DNA of 58,842 nucleotides from an uncultured Bacteroidota bacterium (GTDB lineage: Bacteria; Bacteroidota; Bacteroidia; Chitinophagales; Chitinophagaceae), in NCBI GenBank assembly GCA_903882805.1, contig CAIRYK010000058.1, positions 1 through 58,842 of the forward strand, written 5' to 3'. Position 1 is the stretch's first letter. Each line of letters starts with the position of its first letter. The notes beneath the pieces are model-generated. The model saw nothing but the letters and a program-made list of their open reading frames with translations, did no database searches and was not told the origin of the DNA. Positions 25,715-35,286 of this stretch are shown piece after piece. Both the position numbers and the translations under genes were made by a program.

Positions 25715-25843
25715 ATGTATAGTTCATATAGCAAACGGAAATTAATGTGCGCGGCTAAGCGATCGCTGCAGTTTATTGGAGCCCTATTTAGCCTTGTGGT
25801 TGTAACAGGAATGTTGTTAGGGATACTGCTAAAAACAGCCTAA
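25715..25843 (+). CDS. Putative small membrane protein, 42 aa
   Basis: ATG at 25715 opens a 42-residue frame: a basic N-terminus (SSYSKRKLMCAAKRS) followed by one hydrophobic helix (FIGALFSLVVVTGMLLGILL). The positive-inside pattern fits a single-pass inner-membrane peptide. I do not recognise it. It lies between the candidate sigma-54 promoter and the kdpF-like ORFs; there is no close upstream gene. The chance of a random ORF of this size is substantial. Confidence 0.35.
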   Translation: MYSSYSKRKLMCAAKRSLQFIGALFSLVVVTGMLLGILLKTA

Positions 25844-26064
25844 CCTTCATTTGCGCGAGTGAAATACGCTGAAATGATAAATAGTTTACTGTAGATGCTA
25901 TTGCTGAGAGTTGGATATGATTTCCAGTAAAAACAGGCTGGGATTGCAGATTTGAATAATGGTTTGATACTGAAGCGCAGGTATAGTTTAATTGCTCTTG
26001 CCTCGAAGGAAAGATAAGCGTGTTTGTATAAAATTATTTGCCGACTGAATAAATAGATAGAAAT

Positions 26065-26148
26065 ATGATAACAATGGTATTGATCGCAGGAACATTACTC
26101 TGTTTCGGATTGTGTTTTAAAGCGATAGACTGGTTTGAAAAAATATAG
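26065..26148 (+). CDS. KdpF-like micro-protein, 27 aa
   Basis: ATG at 26065 encodes a 27-residue peptide with one hydrophobic helix (MVLIAGTLLCFGLCF) ending in KAIDWFEKI. It sits 40 bases before kdpF and is in the same direction. Short single-helix peptides of this shape precede kdpFA in relatives as far as I recall, so it may be an accessory KdpFABC subunit or a duplicated kdpF. This is too short for most gene finders. The function is inferred from position and topology only. Confidence 0.5.
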   Translation: MITMVLIAGTLLCFGLCFKAIDWFEKI

Positions 26149-26188
26149 CCAGCTATGCTAGATTACTGAACATTAATAAAAAAATATT

Positions 26189-26266
26189 ATGAATGCGCTA
26201 TTTGTAATTGCCCTACTAACCTTCGCTTATATGGTATATGTACTGATAAAGCCTGAGGAGTTTTGA
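26189..26266 (+). CDS. kdpF: Potassium-transporting ATPase subunit F
   Basis: A 25-residue peptide from ATG at 26189: MNALFVIALLTFAYMVYVLI followed by KPEEF. One membrane helix and the KPE(E/K)F tail are the KdpF signature. KdpF is a small lipid-like stabiliser of the KdpFABC complex in the inner membrane. It lies 34 bases before kdpA, the expected position. The size is normal for the subunit. Confidence 0.88.
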   Translation: MNALFVIALLTFAYMVYVLIKPEEF

Positions 26267-26300
26267 ATAAAAATCGTCGAATAACTATAAATAAATCTAC

Positions 26301-28040
26301 ATGAATCCTCAAATTTTGGGAGTTGTTGTGATGTTTATCGCAACATTATTATTAGCCGTTCCTTTGGGGAAGTATATCGCCAAAGTGTACAGTGGGCAAA
26401 GAGTATGGACTGATTTTTTATTTGGAAGGTTGGAGCGTTTATTGTTTAAAACATCCAGAATAGATCCGGCTATAGAGATGACCTGGAAGCAAAGCTTAAC
26501 TGTAATGCTCACGTTAAATCTTGTCTGGTTTTTATGGGTTATGTTCTGTCTGTTGAATCAAAGCTGGTTGCCGTTGAACCCAGACCATAATCTCAGCATG
26601 ACGCCAGATCTGGCATGGAATACGACCATTTCATTTCTTGTCAATTGCAACCTACAGGATTATAGTGGAGAAACAGGGGTGTCTTATTTTTCGCAGGTTT
26701 TTGCACTAATGTTCCTGCAATTTGTTTCTGCAGCAACAGGTCTTGCAGCAGCGGCAGTAGTATTCAATGCGTTAAAAGACAGAACCGCTACCCAGTTAGG
26801 TAATTTCTACAATTACTTTCTGAAAAGCTGCACACGCATCCTGCTACCTCTCTGCTTTTTGATAGCAACAATACACGTTTTTGAAGGTACACCTATGACT
26901 TTTAAAGGTATAGACACGGTAACCTCTTTACAAGGAGACACAATGCATGTAAGCCGTGGCCCAGTAGCGGCTTTTGTAGCAATTAAACACGTAGGCACTA
27001 ATGGTGGTGGTTTCTTCGGTGCAAACTCAGCTCATCCGTTTGAAAACCCGACCTACCTTTCAAATATTGTTCAGATGGTTGCGCAAATCTTGCTTCCTTT
27101 CGCCATGATATTCGCTTTCGGTTTCTATACCAACAAAAAACGATTGGCCTGGGTGTTTTGGGGAGTGATGACCGTAGGTTTTTTATTGCTCGTAGTACCT
27201 GCTGTTATAGCTGAAGTACAAGGAAATCCATACCTCGCCCACATGGGTATAGCGCAGCCCGGCGGCAACATTGAAGGCAAGGAGGTAAGGTTTGGCGCCA
27301 TTGCTTCTGCATTCTGGAGTATTGCAACCACTGTGATATCTACAGGCTCAGTAAACGCTATGCATGACAGTTTCATGCCTGTATCTGGAATGAATATGCT
27401 ACTTGGAATGATGATCAATTCATTCTACGGAGGCGTAGGCGTAGGATTCCTGAATTTCTTCATCTACGTGATATTAGCAGTGTTCATAGGGGGATTAATG
27501 GTTGGTCGCACACCTGAGTTTGCAGGAAAGAAAATAGAAGCGAAGGAAATGAAAATAGCCATGATAATTGCCCTTTTTCACCCATTCCTCCTTCTTGCCG
27601 GTACTGCTATTGCCAGCTACCTGGCAGCTCATGACACCAATATGGGTTGGTGGTTTTATGATGCGGCCGGAAAGCACAATGCTTCAGGTTGGTTAAACAA
27701 TCCCTCACATCATGGTTTCAGCGAAATGCTTTATCAATATACTTCAAGTTCTGCCAACAACGGTAGTGGATTTGAAGGGCTGGCAGATAATAATCCATTC
27801 TGGAACATTAGTACAGGTATTGTGTTGCTCTTTTCGCGTTTTCTACCCATAATTGGCCCTGTTGCCATTGCTGGCTTAATAGCGCAAAAGAAATTCATTC
27901 CGCCCAGCAGCGGCACGCTAAAAACAGATACCGGCACTTTTGGTCTTTTGGTATTCGCCGTAAAAATAATAATTGCAGCGCTCGCCTTCTTCCCTGCGCT
28001 TGCTCTTGGGCCAATAGCAGAATGGATGAAAATGCATTGA
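26301..28040 (+). CDS. kdpA: Potassium-transporting ATPase, channel-like subunit A
   Basis: The 579-residue product is the K+-binding, channel-derived subunit of the high-affinity KdpFABC pump. It has about ten hydrophobic segments and the selectivity-filter-type motifs NCNLQDYSGETG (first repeat), KHVGTNGGGFFGANSAHP (second) and later SSANNGSGFEGL. The start region MNPQILGVVVMFIATLLL is typical. It is located in the inner membrane, selects K+ and passes it to KdpB. kdpB begins 43 bases after its stop. Confidence 0.98.
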   Translation: MNPQILGVVVMFIATLLLAVPLGKYIAKVYSGQRVWTDFLFGRLERLLFKTSRIDPAIEMTWKQSLTVMLTLNLVWFLWVMFCLLNQSWLPLNPDHNLSMTPDLAWNTTISFLVNCNLQDYSGETGVSYFSQVFALMFLQFVSAATGLAAAAVVFNALKDRTATQLGNFYNYFLKSCTRILLPLCFLIATIHVFEGTPMTFKGIDTVTSLQGDTMHVSRGPVAAFVAIKHVGTNGGGFFGANSAHPFENPTYLSNIVQMVAQILLPFAMIFAFGFYTNKKRLAWVFWGVMTVGFLLLVVPAVIAEVQGNPYLAHMGIAQPGGNIEGKEVRFGAIASAFWSIATTVISTGSVNAMHDSFMPVSGMNMLLGMMINSFYGGVGVGFLNFFIYVILAVFIGGLMVGRTPEFAGKKIEAKEMKIAMIIALFHPFLLLAGTAIASYLAAHDTNMGWWFYDAAGKHNASGWLNNPSHHGFSEMLYQYTSSSANNGSGFEGLADNNPFWNISTGIVLLFSRFLPIIGPVAIAGLIAQKKFIPPSSGTLKTDTGTFGLLVFAVKIIIAALAFFPALALGPIAEWMKMH

Positions 28041-28083
28041 GTAGTAGAATAAACAATGATGCTTAAAATATTAATTCAATAAA

Positions 28084-30120
28084 ATGAGAGAACGTAAAGA
28101 GGGCCTATTTAAAAAAGAACTGGTAGCAGATGCTATCCGGCAGTCCTTTATTAAGCTGAATCCAAAATATCAGTTTCGTAATCCTGTAATGTTTACCGTA
28201 GAGATTGGTACAGTTGTTATGCTATTTGTTTGCGTTTGGATATTATCGGGCGAGGCTAACCAAGGGTCATTTATCTATAACTTTACTATCTTCCTTATAT
28301 TGCTGGCCACCTTGTTGTTTGCAAACTTCGCTGAGGCATTAGCCGAGGCAAGAGGCAAAGCGCAGGCAGCTTCATTAAGAAAAACAAGAGAAGATACCCC
28401 AGCAAAAAAGTTGAATGAAGGAGGACCTTTATCGGGTGTGGTACAAACAGTTCCATCTTCACAACTAATAAAAGGTGACCTGTTCATTTGTGAAATTGGG
28501 GATATAATTCCTACCGACGGTGAAATAATCGAGGGGATTGCCACAATTGATGAATCTGCTATTACTGGAGAGTCTGCGCCAGTGGTGCGCGAATCAGGCG
28601 GTGATAAATCATCAGTCACTGGCGGAACTAAGGTGTTGTCAGACAAAATAAAAGTAAGAGTTACAACTGAACCCGGCGAGAGTTTTCTTGATAAAATGAT
28701 TGCGCTGGTAGAAGGTGCGTCAAGGCAAAAAACGCCCAATGAAATAGCGCTCACTATATTGTTGGCGGGGTTTACATTGGTATTCATTATAGTATGCGTA
28801 ACACTACAGCCATTTGCAACATACGCTAAAACACCGATTCCTATTTCTGCATATATAGCGCTGTTTGTATGTCTCATACCTACCACTATAGGAGGTTTAT
28901 TGTCTGCAATTGGCATTTCGGGTATGGATAGGGCATTGAGCGCAAATGTGATTGCAAAATCGGGCAAGGCAGTAGAAACGGCGGGCGACCTTGATGTGCT
29001 GCTGTTGGATAAAACAGGGACAATAACAATTGGGAATCGTAAGGCAACACATTTTCATACTGCGACCGGCGTAGATGAAGCGCACTTTATCAAATGTGCT
29101 ATTCTTAGTTCTATGTCTGACGAAACACCGGAGGGTAAGTCTATTATAGAATTAGGGGGCATTAATCCTTTAACATTCCCGGTCAATAGTCCCAAATTCA
29201 TAAAGTTTACTGCAGAAACGAGAAGCAGCGGTATTGACTACGATAATACTCAGATCAGGAAAGGCGCTTACGATGCTATGAGAAACATGGTTGAAAAAGC
29301 CGCGAACACATTTCCCCCATTGACAACAAATGATGTAAACAAGATCTCCTCCAACGGAGGAACGCCGCTGGTGGTTATTGAAAATAATATTGTGCTTGGT
29401 GTAATAGAACTACAAGATATAATAAAAACGGGCATTTTTGAACGATTCGAGCGATTGAGAAAAATGGGCGTAAAAACGGTTATGGTAACGGGAGACAACC
29501 CATTGACCGCAAAGTACATAGCAGAAAAAGCAGGTGTTGACGATTATATAGCTGAAGCAAAGCCAGAAGATAAAATGGCATACATACGCAAAGAACAATC
29601 GACCGGAAAACTTGTGGCAATGATGGGAGACGGCACAAACGATGCTCCTGCGCTTGCACAAGCTGATGTAGGCGTGGCAATGAATAGTGGTACGGCTGCA
29701 GCAAAAGAAGCCGGCAACATGGTAGATCTGGACAATGACCCAACGAAGTTGATTGAAATAGTGGAAATTGGTAAGCAACTGCTAATGACAAGAGGTACGC
29801 TAACTACGTTCTCGATTGCTAACGATGTCGCCAAATATTTTGCAATCGTTCCGGCATTATTCGTGGCTTCCATACCAGCGTTGCAGCGCATCAATGTTAT
29901 GAACCTGCATAGTCCGTCAAGTGCAATACTTTCTGCTGTAATATTTAATGCTATAATTATTCCGATGCTCATACCGTTGGCATTAAAAGGAGTGGCTTAC
30001 AAACCTATTGGCGCCAGCGCTTTATTGCGTAGAAATCTGCTTGTGTACGGTCTTGGAGGTGTAATAATACCATTTATCGGTATCAAGCTAATTGACTTGT
30101 TTGTTGCATTGTTTATGTAA
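28084..30120 (+). CDS. kdpB: Potassium-transporting ATPase, P-type subunit B
   Basis: The 678-residue product is the P-type ATPase subunit. The phosphorylation motif [10 protein letters not shown] has Asp309; the actuator TGES motif is in [10 protein letters not shown]; hinge motifs [19 protein letters not shown] and [21 protein letters not shown] are present. About seven membrane helices, shorter than Ca2+ pumps as usual for KdpB. ATP hydrolysis here drives K+ transport through KdpA. The Ser of TGES, whose phosphorylation inhibits KdpB in E. coli, is conserved. kdpC follows after a 30-base gap. Confidence 0.98.
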   Translation: MRERKEGLFKKELVADAIRQSFIKLNPKYQFRNPVMFTVEIGTVVMLFVCVWILSGEANQGSFIYNFTIFLILLATLLFANFAEALAEARGKAQAASLRKTREDTPAKKLNEGGPLSGVVQTVPSSQLIKGDLFICEIGDIIPTDGEIIEGIATIDESAITGESAPVVRESGGDKSSVTGGTKVLSDKIKVRVTTEPGESFLDKMIALVEGASRQKTPNEIALTILLAGFTLVFIIVCVTLQPFATYAKTPIPISAYIALFVCLIPTTIGGLLSAIGISGMDRALSANVIAKSGKAVETAGDLDVLLLDKTGTITIGNRKATHFHTATGVDEAHFIKCAILSSMSDETPEGKSIIELGGINPLTFPVNSPKFIKFTAETRSSGIDYDNTQIRKGAYDAMRNMVEKAANTFPPLTTNDVNKISSNGGTPLVVIENNIVLGVIELQDIIKTGIFERFERLRKMGVKTVMVTGDNPLTAKYIAEKAGVDDYIAEAKPEDKMAYIRKEQSTGKLVAMMGDGTNDAPALAQADVGVAMNSGTAAAKEAGNMVDLDNDPTKLIEIVEIGKQLLMTRGTLTTFSIANDVAKYFAIVPALFVASIPALQRINVMNLHSPSSAILSAVIFNAIIIPMLIPLALKGVAYKPIGASALLRRNLLVYGLGGVIIPFIGIKLIDLFVALFM

Positions 30121-30150
30121 ACCCATTTGAATACAGTTAAGAATAAGAAA

Positions 30151-30717
30151 ATGAAAAAAGAGATAATACCATCGATCATTTTAACTATTATTTGCATCAT
30201 TTTGCTCTCGGGAATTTATCCTGCAATTGTTTGGGGAATAGCACAATTGGCTCCTAATAAGGGGGAGGGGTTCGTGATTAAAGACAAAGGAAATAGCTAT
30301 TTCTACGAAAATATTGGTCAAAATTTCTCCGATGATAAGTATTTTTTGTCACGTCCATCTGCTGTCGGATACAATGCTGCAGGCTCAGGTGGAAGTAATA
30401 AAGGACCGGACAATCCCGATTACTTGTTACAGGTGCAGGCCAGAATAGATACATTCATTGTACATAATCCGGGAATCAACAAAAGAGATATACCATCGGA
30501 TTTGGTTACAGCGAGCGGTAGTGGTTTAGACCCGCACATAAGTGTTCAGGCAGCCAAAATTCAGATAAAAAGAATAGCCAAAGTCCGCGGCTTATCCGAA
30601 TCCGCTATTTCCGGGCTGGTAGAAGTGCATTTGGAACCTCCTATGTATGGAATGGGACCAGAAAGGATAAATGTACTAAAGCTAAATATGGCGCTTGACA
30701 GGATAGATACAAACTAA
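30151..30717 (+). CDS. kdpC: Potassium-transporting ATPase subunit C
   Basis: The 188-residue product has one N-terminal membrane helix (IIPSIILTIICIILLSGIYPAI) and a periplasmic domain with SRPSAVGYNAAGSGGSNKGP, ASGSGLDPHISVQAA and MYGMGPERINVLKLN, all KdpC signatures. KdpC stabilises the complex and raises its K+ affinity. The frame opens 24 bases earlier at a TTG, but ATG at 30151 fits the family start MKKEIIPS. The porin gene begins 21 bases later. Confidence 0.97.
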   Translation: MKKEIIPSIILTIICIILLSGIYPAIVWGIAQLAPNKGEGFVIKDKGNSYFYENIGQNFSDDKYFLSRPSAVGYNAAGSGGSNKGPDNPDYLLQVQARIDTFIVHNPGINKRDIPSDLVTASGSGLDPHISVQAAKIQIKRIAKVRGLSESAISGLVEVHLEPPMYGMGPERINVLKLNMALDRIDTN

Positions 30718-30738
30718 AATTCTACTAAAAAGGAAATA

Positions 30739-32163
30739 ATGAAAAGAGAAAAAACAGCATTGATAGCATATGCAGCGTTAATGCTAACACAGACAGCGAT
30801 GGCGCAAATTGCCGATGAGCATGCAGAAGTGTCGTTGAGCAACAAACACAAAAAAGAACGGATTATCAAATCCCAAATTCCATTCGAGGGTATTGACCAG
30901 ACGTGGCAAAACGGTAGCGACCGCAGAGACTCCTCTGTGTTGTCGAGTAAGTACGTAACATGGAGTATTATGCTTGATGCCAACGTTAATCATTCTTTCA
31001 ATGATCCTATCGACCATACGGTGGTTGGGTCTACGGCAATGGCCAGAACCGATGAAGTTGAAGTATCGTGCGCTTCTATAGGTGGCGACTTTGTATTCGG
31101 CAATGCCAGAGGCCGAATCATGACACAGTTTGGCACAAGATCTACGGTCGTACCTCGTAATGACCTTAGTCCGTATCGCGGTCAATACAATCTTGCAGAT
31201 GTATACAGGTATGTTAGCGAGGCCTATGCCGGCTATCACTTTGATGTAATGCATGGAATAAATGTGGATGCGGGTATGTTTATGTCCTACATTGGTCTTA
31301 ACTCGTATTATCAGGTAGAGAACTGGGAGTATCAGGCGTCATTTACCTCCGATAACACACCTTGGTTCTTCAATGGTATACGGGTGCAACTATTTCCATC
31401 GAAGCATCTGAAAATAGAGCCCTGGATTATTAATGGCTGGCAGAGCTATGGTATGTTTAACCAATTGCCCGGCGTGGGTGGCAATATCACCTGGATGCCG
31501 AATGCCAATTTCAAACTTCTTACCAATGATTATTATGGAACTGATGCGCCGGGATTGGTAGGCAGACACAGATTCCATTCTGACAATAGCCTATTGTGGA
31601 GGTACTACAAAAAACCAAGGAAAGCAGCCGGTATCAATCAAATGGCTTTGTCGGCAACTGTGGATATCGGTTTTGAGAAGGGCGGCGGTGTGAATGGCTT
31701 CAAGGATGATATTGGAGGTAAGGGACCGGCGCAATACTTTGCCAGCGCTATGGTATACAATCGTTTGTGGTTTGGTAAAAGTAAATGGGCATGGTGTATT
31801 GGTGGAGGATATATGAAAAACCCCGGACGTTACCTCGTGCTTTACCCAACCGGCGATGCAAGTCCGTTGCCCAATCAATATAACCCGACACAAACTGCAG
31901 GCACACACCCCTACAGTGCAAACCCCGGCGACCAGTTTAGCGGTTGGGATGCGTCATCAAACATCAGCTGGATGCCCAATCAAAGTATAGAATTTCGTGT
32001 AGAGTATGTACACAGGGAAGCCGATAATCCATACTGGGCGGGTAAAGGCGGAGTAACCTCGCCAAGCGGGTACACAACTACTGCAGTACCGGCAACCGGT
32101 TGGGCGCCTGATCTCGTAACAACAGAGGATAGAATTATTCTGGCATTATTGTTCAGGATGTAA
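30739..32163 (+). CDS. Outer-membrane beta-barrel protein (OmpL-like porin type)
   Basis: The 474-residue product has a Sec signal (KREKTALIAYAALMLTQTAMAQ) and a barrel rich in alternating aromatic strands (SWMPNQSIEFRVEYVHRE, WKMLWRYYKK-like turns), ending in ILALLFRM with a C-terminal aromatic-type strand. It resembles the putative OmpL-like beta-barrel porin-2 family often found with kdp genes in Bacteroidota. I infer a K+- or cation-permissive outer-membrane pore supplying KdpFABC, since it is encoded between kdpC and kup with short gaps (21 and 20 bases). No direct evidence of selectivity. Confidence 0.8.
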   Translation: MKREKTALIAYAALMLTQTAMAQIADEHAEVSLSNKHKKERIIKSQIPFEGIDQTWQNGSDRRDSSVLSSKYVTWSIMLDANVNHSFNDPIDHTVVGSTAMARTDEVEVSCASIGGDFVFGNARGRIMTQFGTRSTVVPRNDLSPYRGQYNLADVYRYVSEAYAGYHFDVMHGINVDAGMFMSYIGLNSYYQVENWEYQASFTSDNTPWFFNGIRVQLFPSKHLKIEPWIINGWQSYGMFNQLPGVGGNITWMPNANFKLLTNDYYGTDAPGLVGRHRFHSDNSLLWRYYKKPRKAAGINQMALSATVDIGFEKGGGVNGFKDDIGGKGPAQYFASAMVYNRLWFGKSKWAWCIGGGYMKNPGRYLVLYPTGDASPLPNQYNPTQTAGTHPYSANPGDQFSGWDASSNISWMPNQSIEFRVEYVHREADNPYWAGKGGVTSPSGYTTTAVPATGWAPDLVTTEDRIILALLFRM

Positions 32164-32183
32164 CAGTCATATATATTAATTAC

Positions 32184-34160
32184 ATGGAAACTAAGCATTC
32201 AAATAACGTTCATAATGCAGTAACACGCTTCTCCTGGGGGGGCGTGTTGCTTGCGTTAGGCATTGTATTCGGAGATCTGGGCACATCTCCGTTATATACT
32301 TTTAAAGCTATAATTGGTGAGCGAACAATATCTGACACACTGGTATTGGGCGGCGTTTCTGCTGTTTTTTGGACATTATTTTTCCAAACCACGTTGAAGT
32401 ATGTACTTATTACAATGCGGGCAGATAATAATGGAGAAGGTGGTATATTTTCGCTATATACACTCATCCGCAGGCATGGCAAATGGGTGTTGTGGCCGGC
32501 AATAATTGGGGGCAGCTTCATGATTGCAGATAGCCTGATTACCCCTCCAATATCTGTTATCTCTGCAATGGAAGGATTGAAGCAACTCAATCCCAATATC
32601 CCTATACTTCCTATTACAATTTTTATTCTCGTACTATTGTTTTTGTTTCAACAATCGGGAACAAAACGGATCGGTGCGTTTTTTGGACCGGCAATGATAG
32701 CTTGGTTTGGAATGATTGCCATTCTTGGCGCGGTCAATTTAGCGAACGACCCTTCTGTATTAAAAGCAATTAATCCAGTGTATGCTTATCGCCTGGTTGT
32801 AAACTACCCGGGGGGATTATGGGTGCTTGGCGGAGTGTTTTTATGCTCAACAGGTGCGGAAGCCCTGTATGCCGACATGGGTCATGTAGGCAGGCGTAAT
32901 ATCCAGATAGCATGGATTTTTATTAAAGTATCGCTACTCCTTTGCTATTTTGGGGAGGCGGCTCTTCTCTTAAAGCACAACGGTCAGACCTTGTCATCGG
33001 TAGATGCCTTTTTCGGACTTGTTCCTCATTGGTTTTTAATTCCAAGTATTATTGTAGCTACGTTTGCCACCATTATTGCCAGCCAGGCGCTGATAAGTGG
33101 AACCTTTACACTTTTTAATGAAGCAGTAAGGCTCAATATCTGGCCCAAACTACGTATAGAATTTCCAACGGAAATGCGCGGGCAAGTGTATGTGCCTGCT
33201 GTCAACTGGATGATGATGATAGGCTGTGTGGGAATGGTAATACATTTTAGAGAATCCTCCAACATGGAAGCAGCCTTCGGTTTGTCTGTCACTTTAACGA
33301 TGCTGATGACCACAATACTTCTTAGCTATTATCTTTATTCAAAAAGGGTATCGATTATTCTGGTACTGCCATTAGCGCTACTGTTTTTGTGGATTGAAAC
33401 TACATTCCTTATCGCCAATCTTAGCAAATTTTCGCATGGAGGATGGATAACATTGCTCATAGGGTTAGGACTCATAAGTATTATGTATGTATGGCATGAG
33501 GGCAAGAAATTGAAGAGCAGGTACAAAAAAATAAATAACCTGAACGATTACAAAGCTACTTTGCGTGAATTAAGCAACGATACATCTGTATCAAAATACG
33601 CGACACATTTAGTTTACTTAACCGGCTCGGGCAATGCTGGAAAGATAGAAGAACGAATTATTGAATCGATATTATTTCAACAACCTAAGCGTGCAGACAT
33701 TTACTGGTTTATACACATAGATGTTACCGATGAACCCTATACATCAAGCTATTCGGTAGAAATAGTGGAGCCTGAAGAAATCATATTTGTTAGGTTTAAA
33801 TTGGGATTTAGAATAGCGCCCCGGCTGAATTTACTGTTTAAGAAAGTGGTAAGCGAATTGACAACAAATAATGAGGTTCATATTCAAAGTAAATACAGCA
33901 ATTCAAACAAAAAGTATATATCTGGAGATTTTCGTTTTGTTGTTATGAAAAGTTTCCTTTCTGTAGAGAACGACCTTTCTTTCCGCGACAATATGATAAT
34001 GAGACTTCACTTTATGCTCGATAAAATGAGTCTGACAGACGACAAATCGTATGGTCTTGATTATAGTAACGTAATTGTTGAACACGCGCCATTGATAATA
34101 GGGGAAACAGAAAATATACAATTGACGAGAGAAAAATCAGCTATTTTTCATGACAGATGA
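32184..34160 (+). CDS. kup: KUP/HAK/KT-family potassium uptake protein
   Basis: The 658-residue product begins ALGIVFGDLGTSPLYTFKAI, the KUP signature, followed by RADNNGEGGIFSLYTLI, ADSLITPPISVISAMEG, GTKRIGAFFGPAM and ADMGHVGRRNIQIAW, with about 12 membrane helices and a cytoplasmic C-terminal domain of about 200 residues. KUP proteins are proton-coupled K+ importers of moderate affinity in the inner membrane. Finding it inside the kdp cluster is less common than as a lone gene. Its stop overlaps the next gene (kdpD-type) by 11 bases. Confidence 0.96.
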   Translation: METKHSNNVHNAVTRFSWGGVLLALGIVFGDLGTSPLYTFKAIIGERTISDTLVLGGVSAVFWTLFFQTTLKYVLITMRADNNGEGGIFSLYTLIRRHGKWVLWPAIIGGSFMIADSLITPPISVISAMEGLKQLNPNIPILPITIFILVLLFLFQQSGTKRIGAFFGPAMIAWFGMIAILGAVNLANDPSVLKAINPVYAYRLVVNYPGGLWVLGGVFLCSTGAEALYADMGHVGRRNIQIAWIFIKVSLLLCYFGEAALLLKHNGQTLSSVDAFFGLVPHWFLIPSIIVATFATIIASQALISGTFTLFNEAVRLNIWPKLRIEFPTEMRGQVYVPAVNWMMMIGCVGMVIHFRESSNMEAAFGLSVTLTMLMTTILLSYYLYSKRVSIILVLPLALLFLWIETTFLIANLSKFSHGGWITLLIGLGLISIMYVWHEGKKLKSRYKKINNLNDYKATLRELSNDTSVSKYATHLVYLTGSGNAGKIEERIIESILFQQPKRADIYWFIHIDVTDEPYTSSYSVEIVEPEEIIFVRFKLGFRIAPRLNLLFKKVVSELTTNNEVHIQSKYSNSNKKYISGDFRFVVMKSFLSVENDLSFRDNMIMRLHFMLDKMSLTDDKSYGLDYSNVIVEHAPLIIGETENIQLTREKSAIFHDR

Positions 34161-35286
34161 GGAATTGAAGGCGAAACGTGTATATCAGTTTCTTGCACTA
34201 AACACAAAAAGCTCGAGAGGCCGGTTGAAAATCTACATTGGCATGAGCGCCGGTGTGGGTAAAACGTATCGTATGCTGCAGGAAGCGCACAGTCTGTTGA
34301 ATAATAATGTAAACGTAAGAATAGGATATGTAGAAACACATAACAGGAAAGAAACGCAAGCGCTTATAGAAGGACTATCCATAATACCTCGCCGGGAGGT
34401 TTTTTACAAAGGAAAAAAAATGGATGAACTTGATGTGCAGGCAATATTGCTGCTTCATCCTGAGATAGTTATTATTGATGAACTTGCTCATACCAACATT
34501 CCTGGAAGCAAGAATCAAAAACGCTGGCAAGATGTACTGGACATACTTGATGCTGGTATAGATGTGATAACAGCTGTGAACATACAACATATAGAGAGTA
34601 TAAATGAAGATGTAAAAGAGATAACGGGAATAGAAGTAAAGGAAAGAGTGCCGGATAAAATATTGCAATTAGCGGATGAGGTAGTAAATATTGACCTTAC
34701 AGCCGACGAGCTAATAACCAGATTAAAAGAAGGTAAAATATACGATCATTCCAAAGTTCAGCAAGCCCTTCAAAATTTCTTTCAACCCGAACGGATTTTA
34801 CAACTACGGGAACTGGCGTTAAAAGAAGTAGCCGGCCAGGTGGAGCGAAAGGTTGATTACCAGATAGCATCAAAAACCACGTCGTTTAGGCACGAGCGCT
34901 TTTTGGCTTGTATTTCATCCAACCATTATATCGCCCAAAGAATTATTAGAAAGACTGCAAGATTGGCTTCGTACTACAACAGTAAATGGACCGTGCTTTA
35001 TGTGCAAACGTCAGACGAGGCTAACGATAAAATATCTCTGGCGGCGCAGAGGCATTTAATTAATAACTTTATAAACGCAACAGAGCTGAGCGCCGAGGTA
35101 ATAAGAAAAAAGAACAACAATGTTGCAGAAGCAATTATTGAAACAACCAGAGAAAAAGAAATTACTACTATTTGCATAGGAAAGCCGCACCTGAATTTGT
35201 TTCAGATAATACTGAGAACAGGTATATTCAATCAACTTTTGAAAACACTTTCTAAGAATAACATCGACATAATAATACTGTCCTAA
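34150..35286 (+). CDS. kdpD: KdpD-type K+ sensor domain with USP domain, no kinase
   Basis: The 378-residue product is the N-terminal half of KdpD only. KdpD domain: Walker A GMSAGVGKT (Gly31-Thr39), Walker B IVIIDELAHTNIPGSKNQKR, and AVNIQHIESINEDV. A universal-stress-protein-like domain (about 250-378; RFLACISSNHYIAQ, EKEITTICIGKPHLNLF) follows. The membrane helices, GAF and histidine kinase of full-length KdpD (about 900 residues) are missing and instead a separate kinase gene follows, coupled by TAATG. The domain senses K+ or c-di-AMP in relatives and presumably controls that kinase as a soluble subunit. Overlaps kup by 11 bases. Confidence 0.93.
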   Translation: MTDEELKAKRVYQFLALNTKSSRGRLKIYIGMSAGVGKTYRMLQEAHSLLNNNVNVRIGYVETHNRKETQALIEGLSIIPRREVFYKGKKMDELDVQAILLLHPEIVIIDELAHTNIPGSKNQKRWQDVLDILDAGIDVITAVNIQHIESINEDVKEITGIEVKERVPDKILQLADEVVNIDLTADELITRLKEGKIYDHSKVQQALQNFFQPERILQLRELALKEVAGQVERKVDYQIASKTTSFRHERFLACISSNHYIAQRIIRKTARLASYYNSKWTVLYVQTSDEANDKISLAAQRHLINNFINATELSAEVIRKKNNNVAEAIIETTREKEITTICIGKPHLNLFQIILRTGIFNQLLKTLSKNNIDIIILS

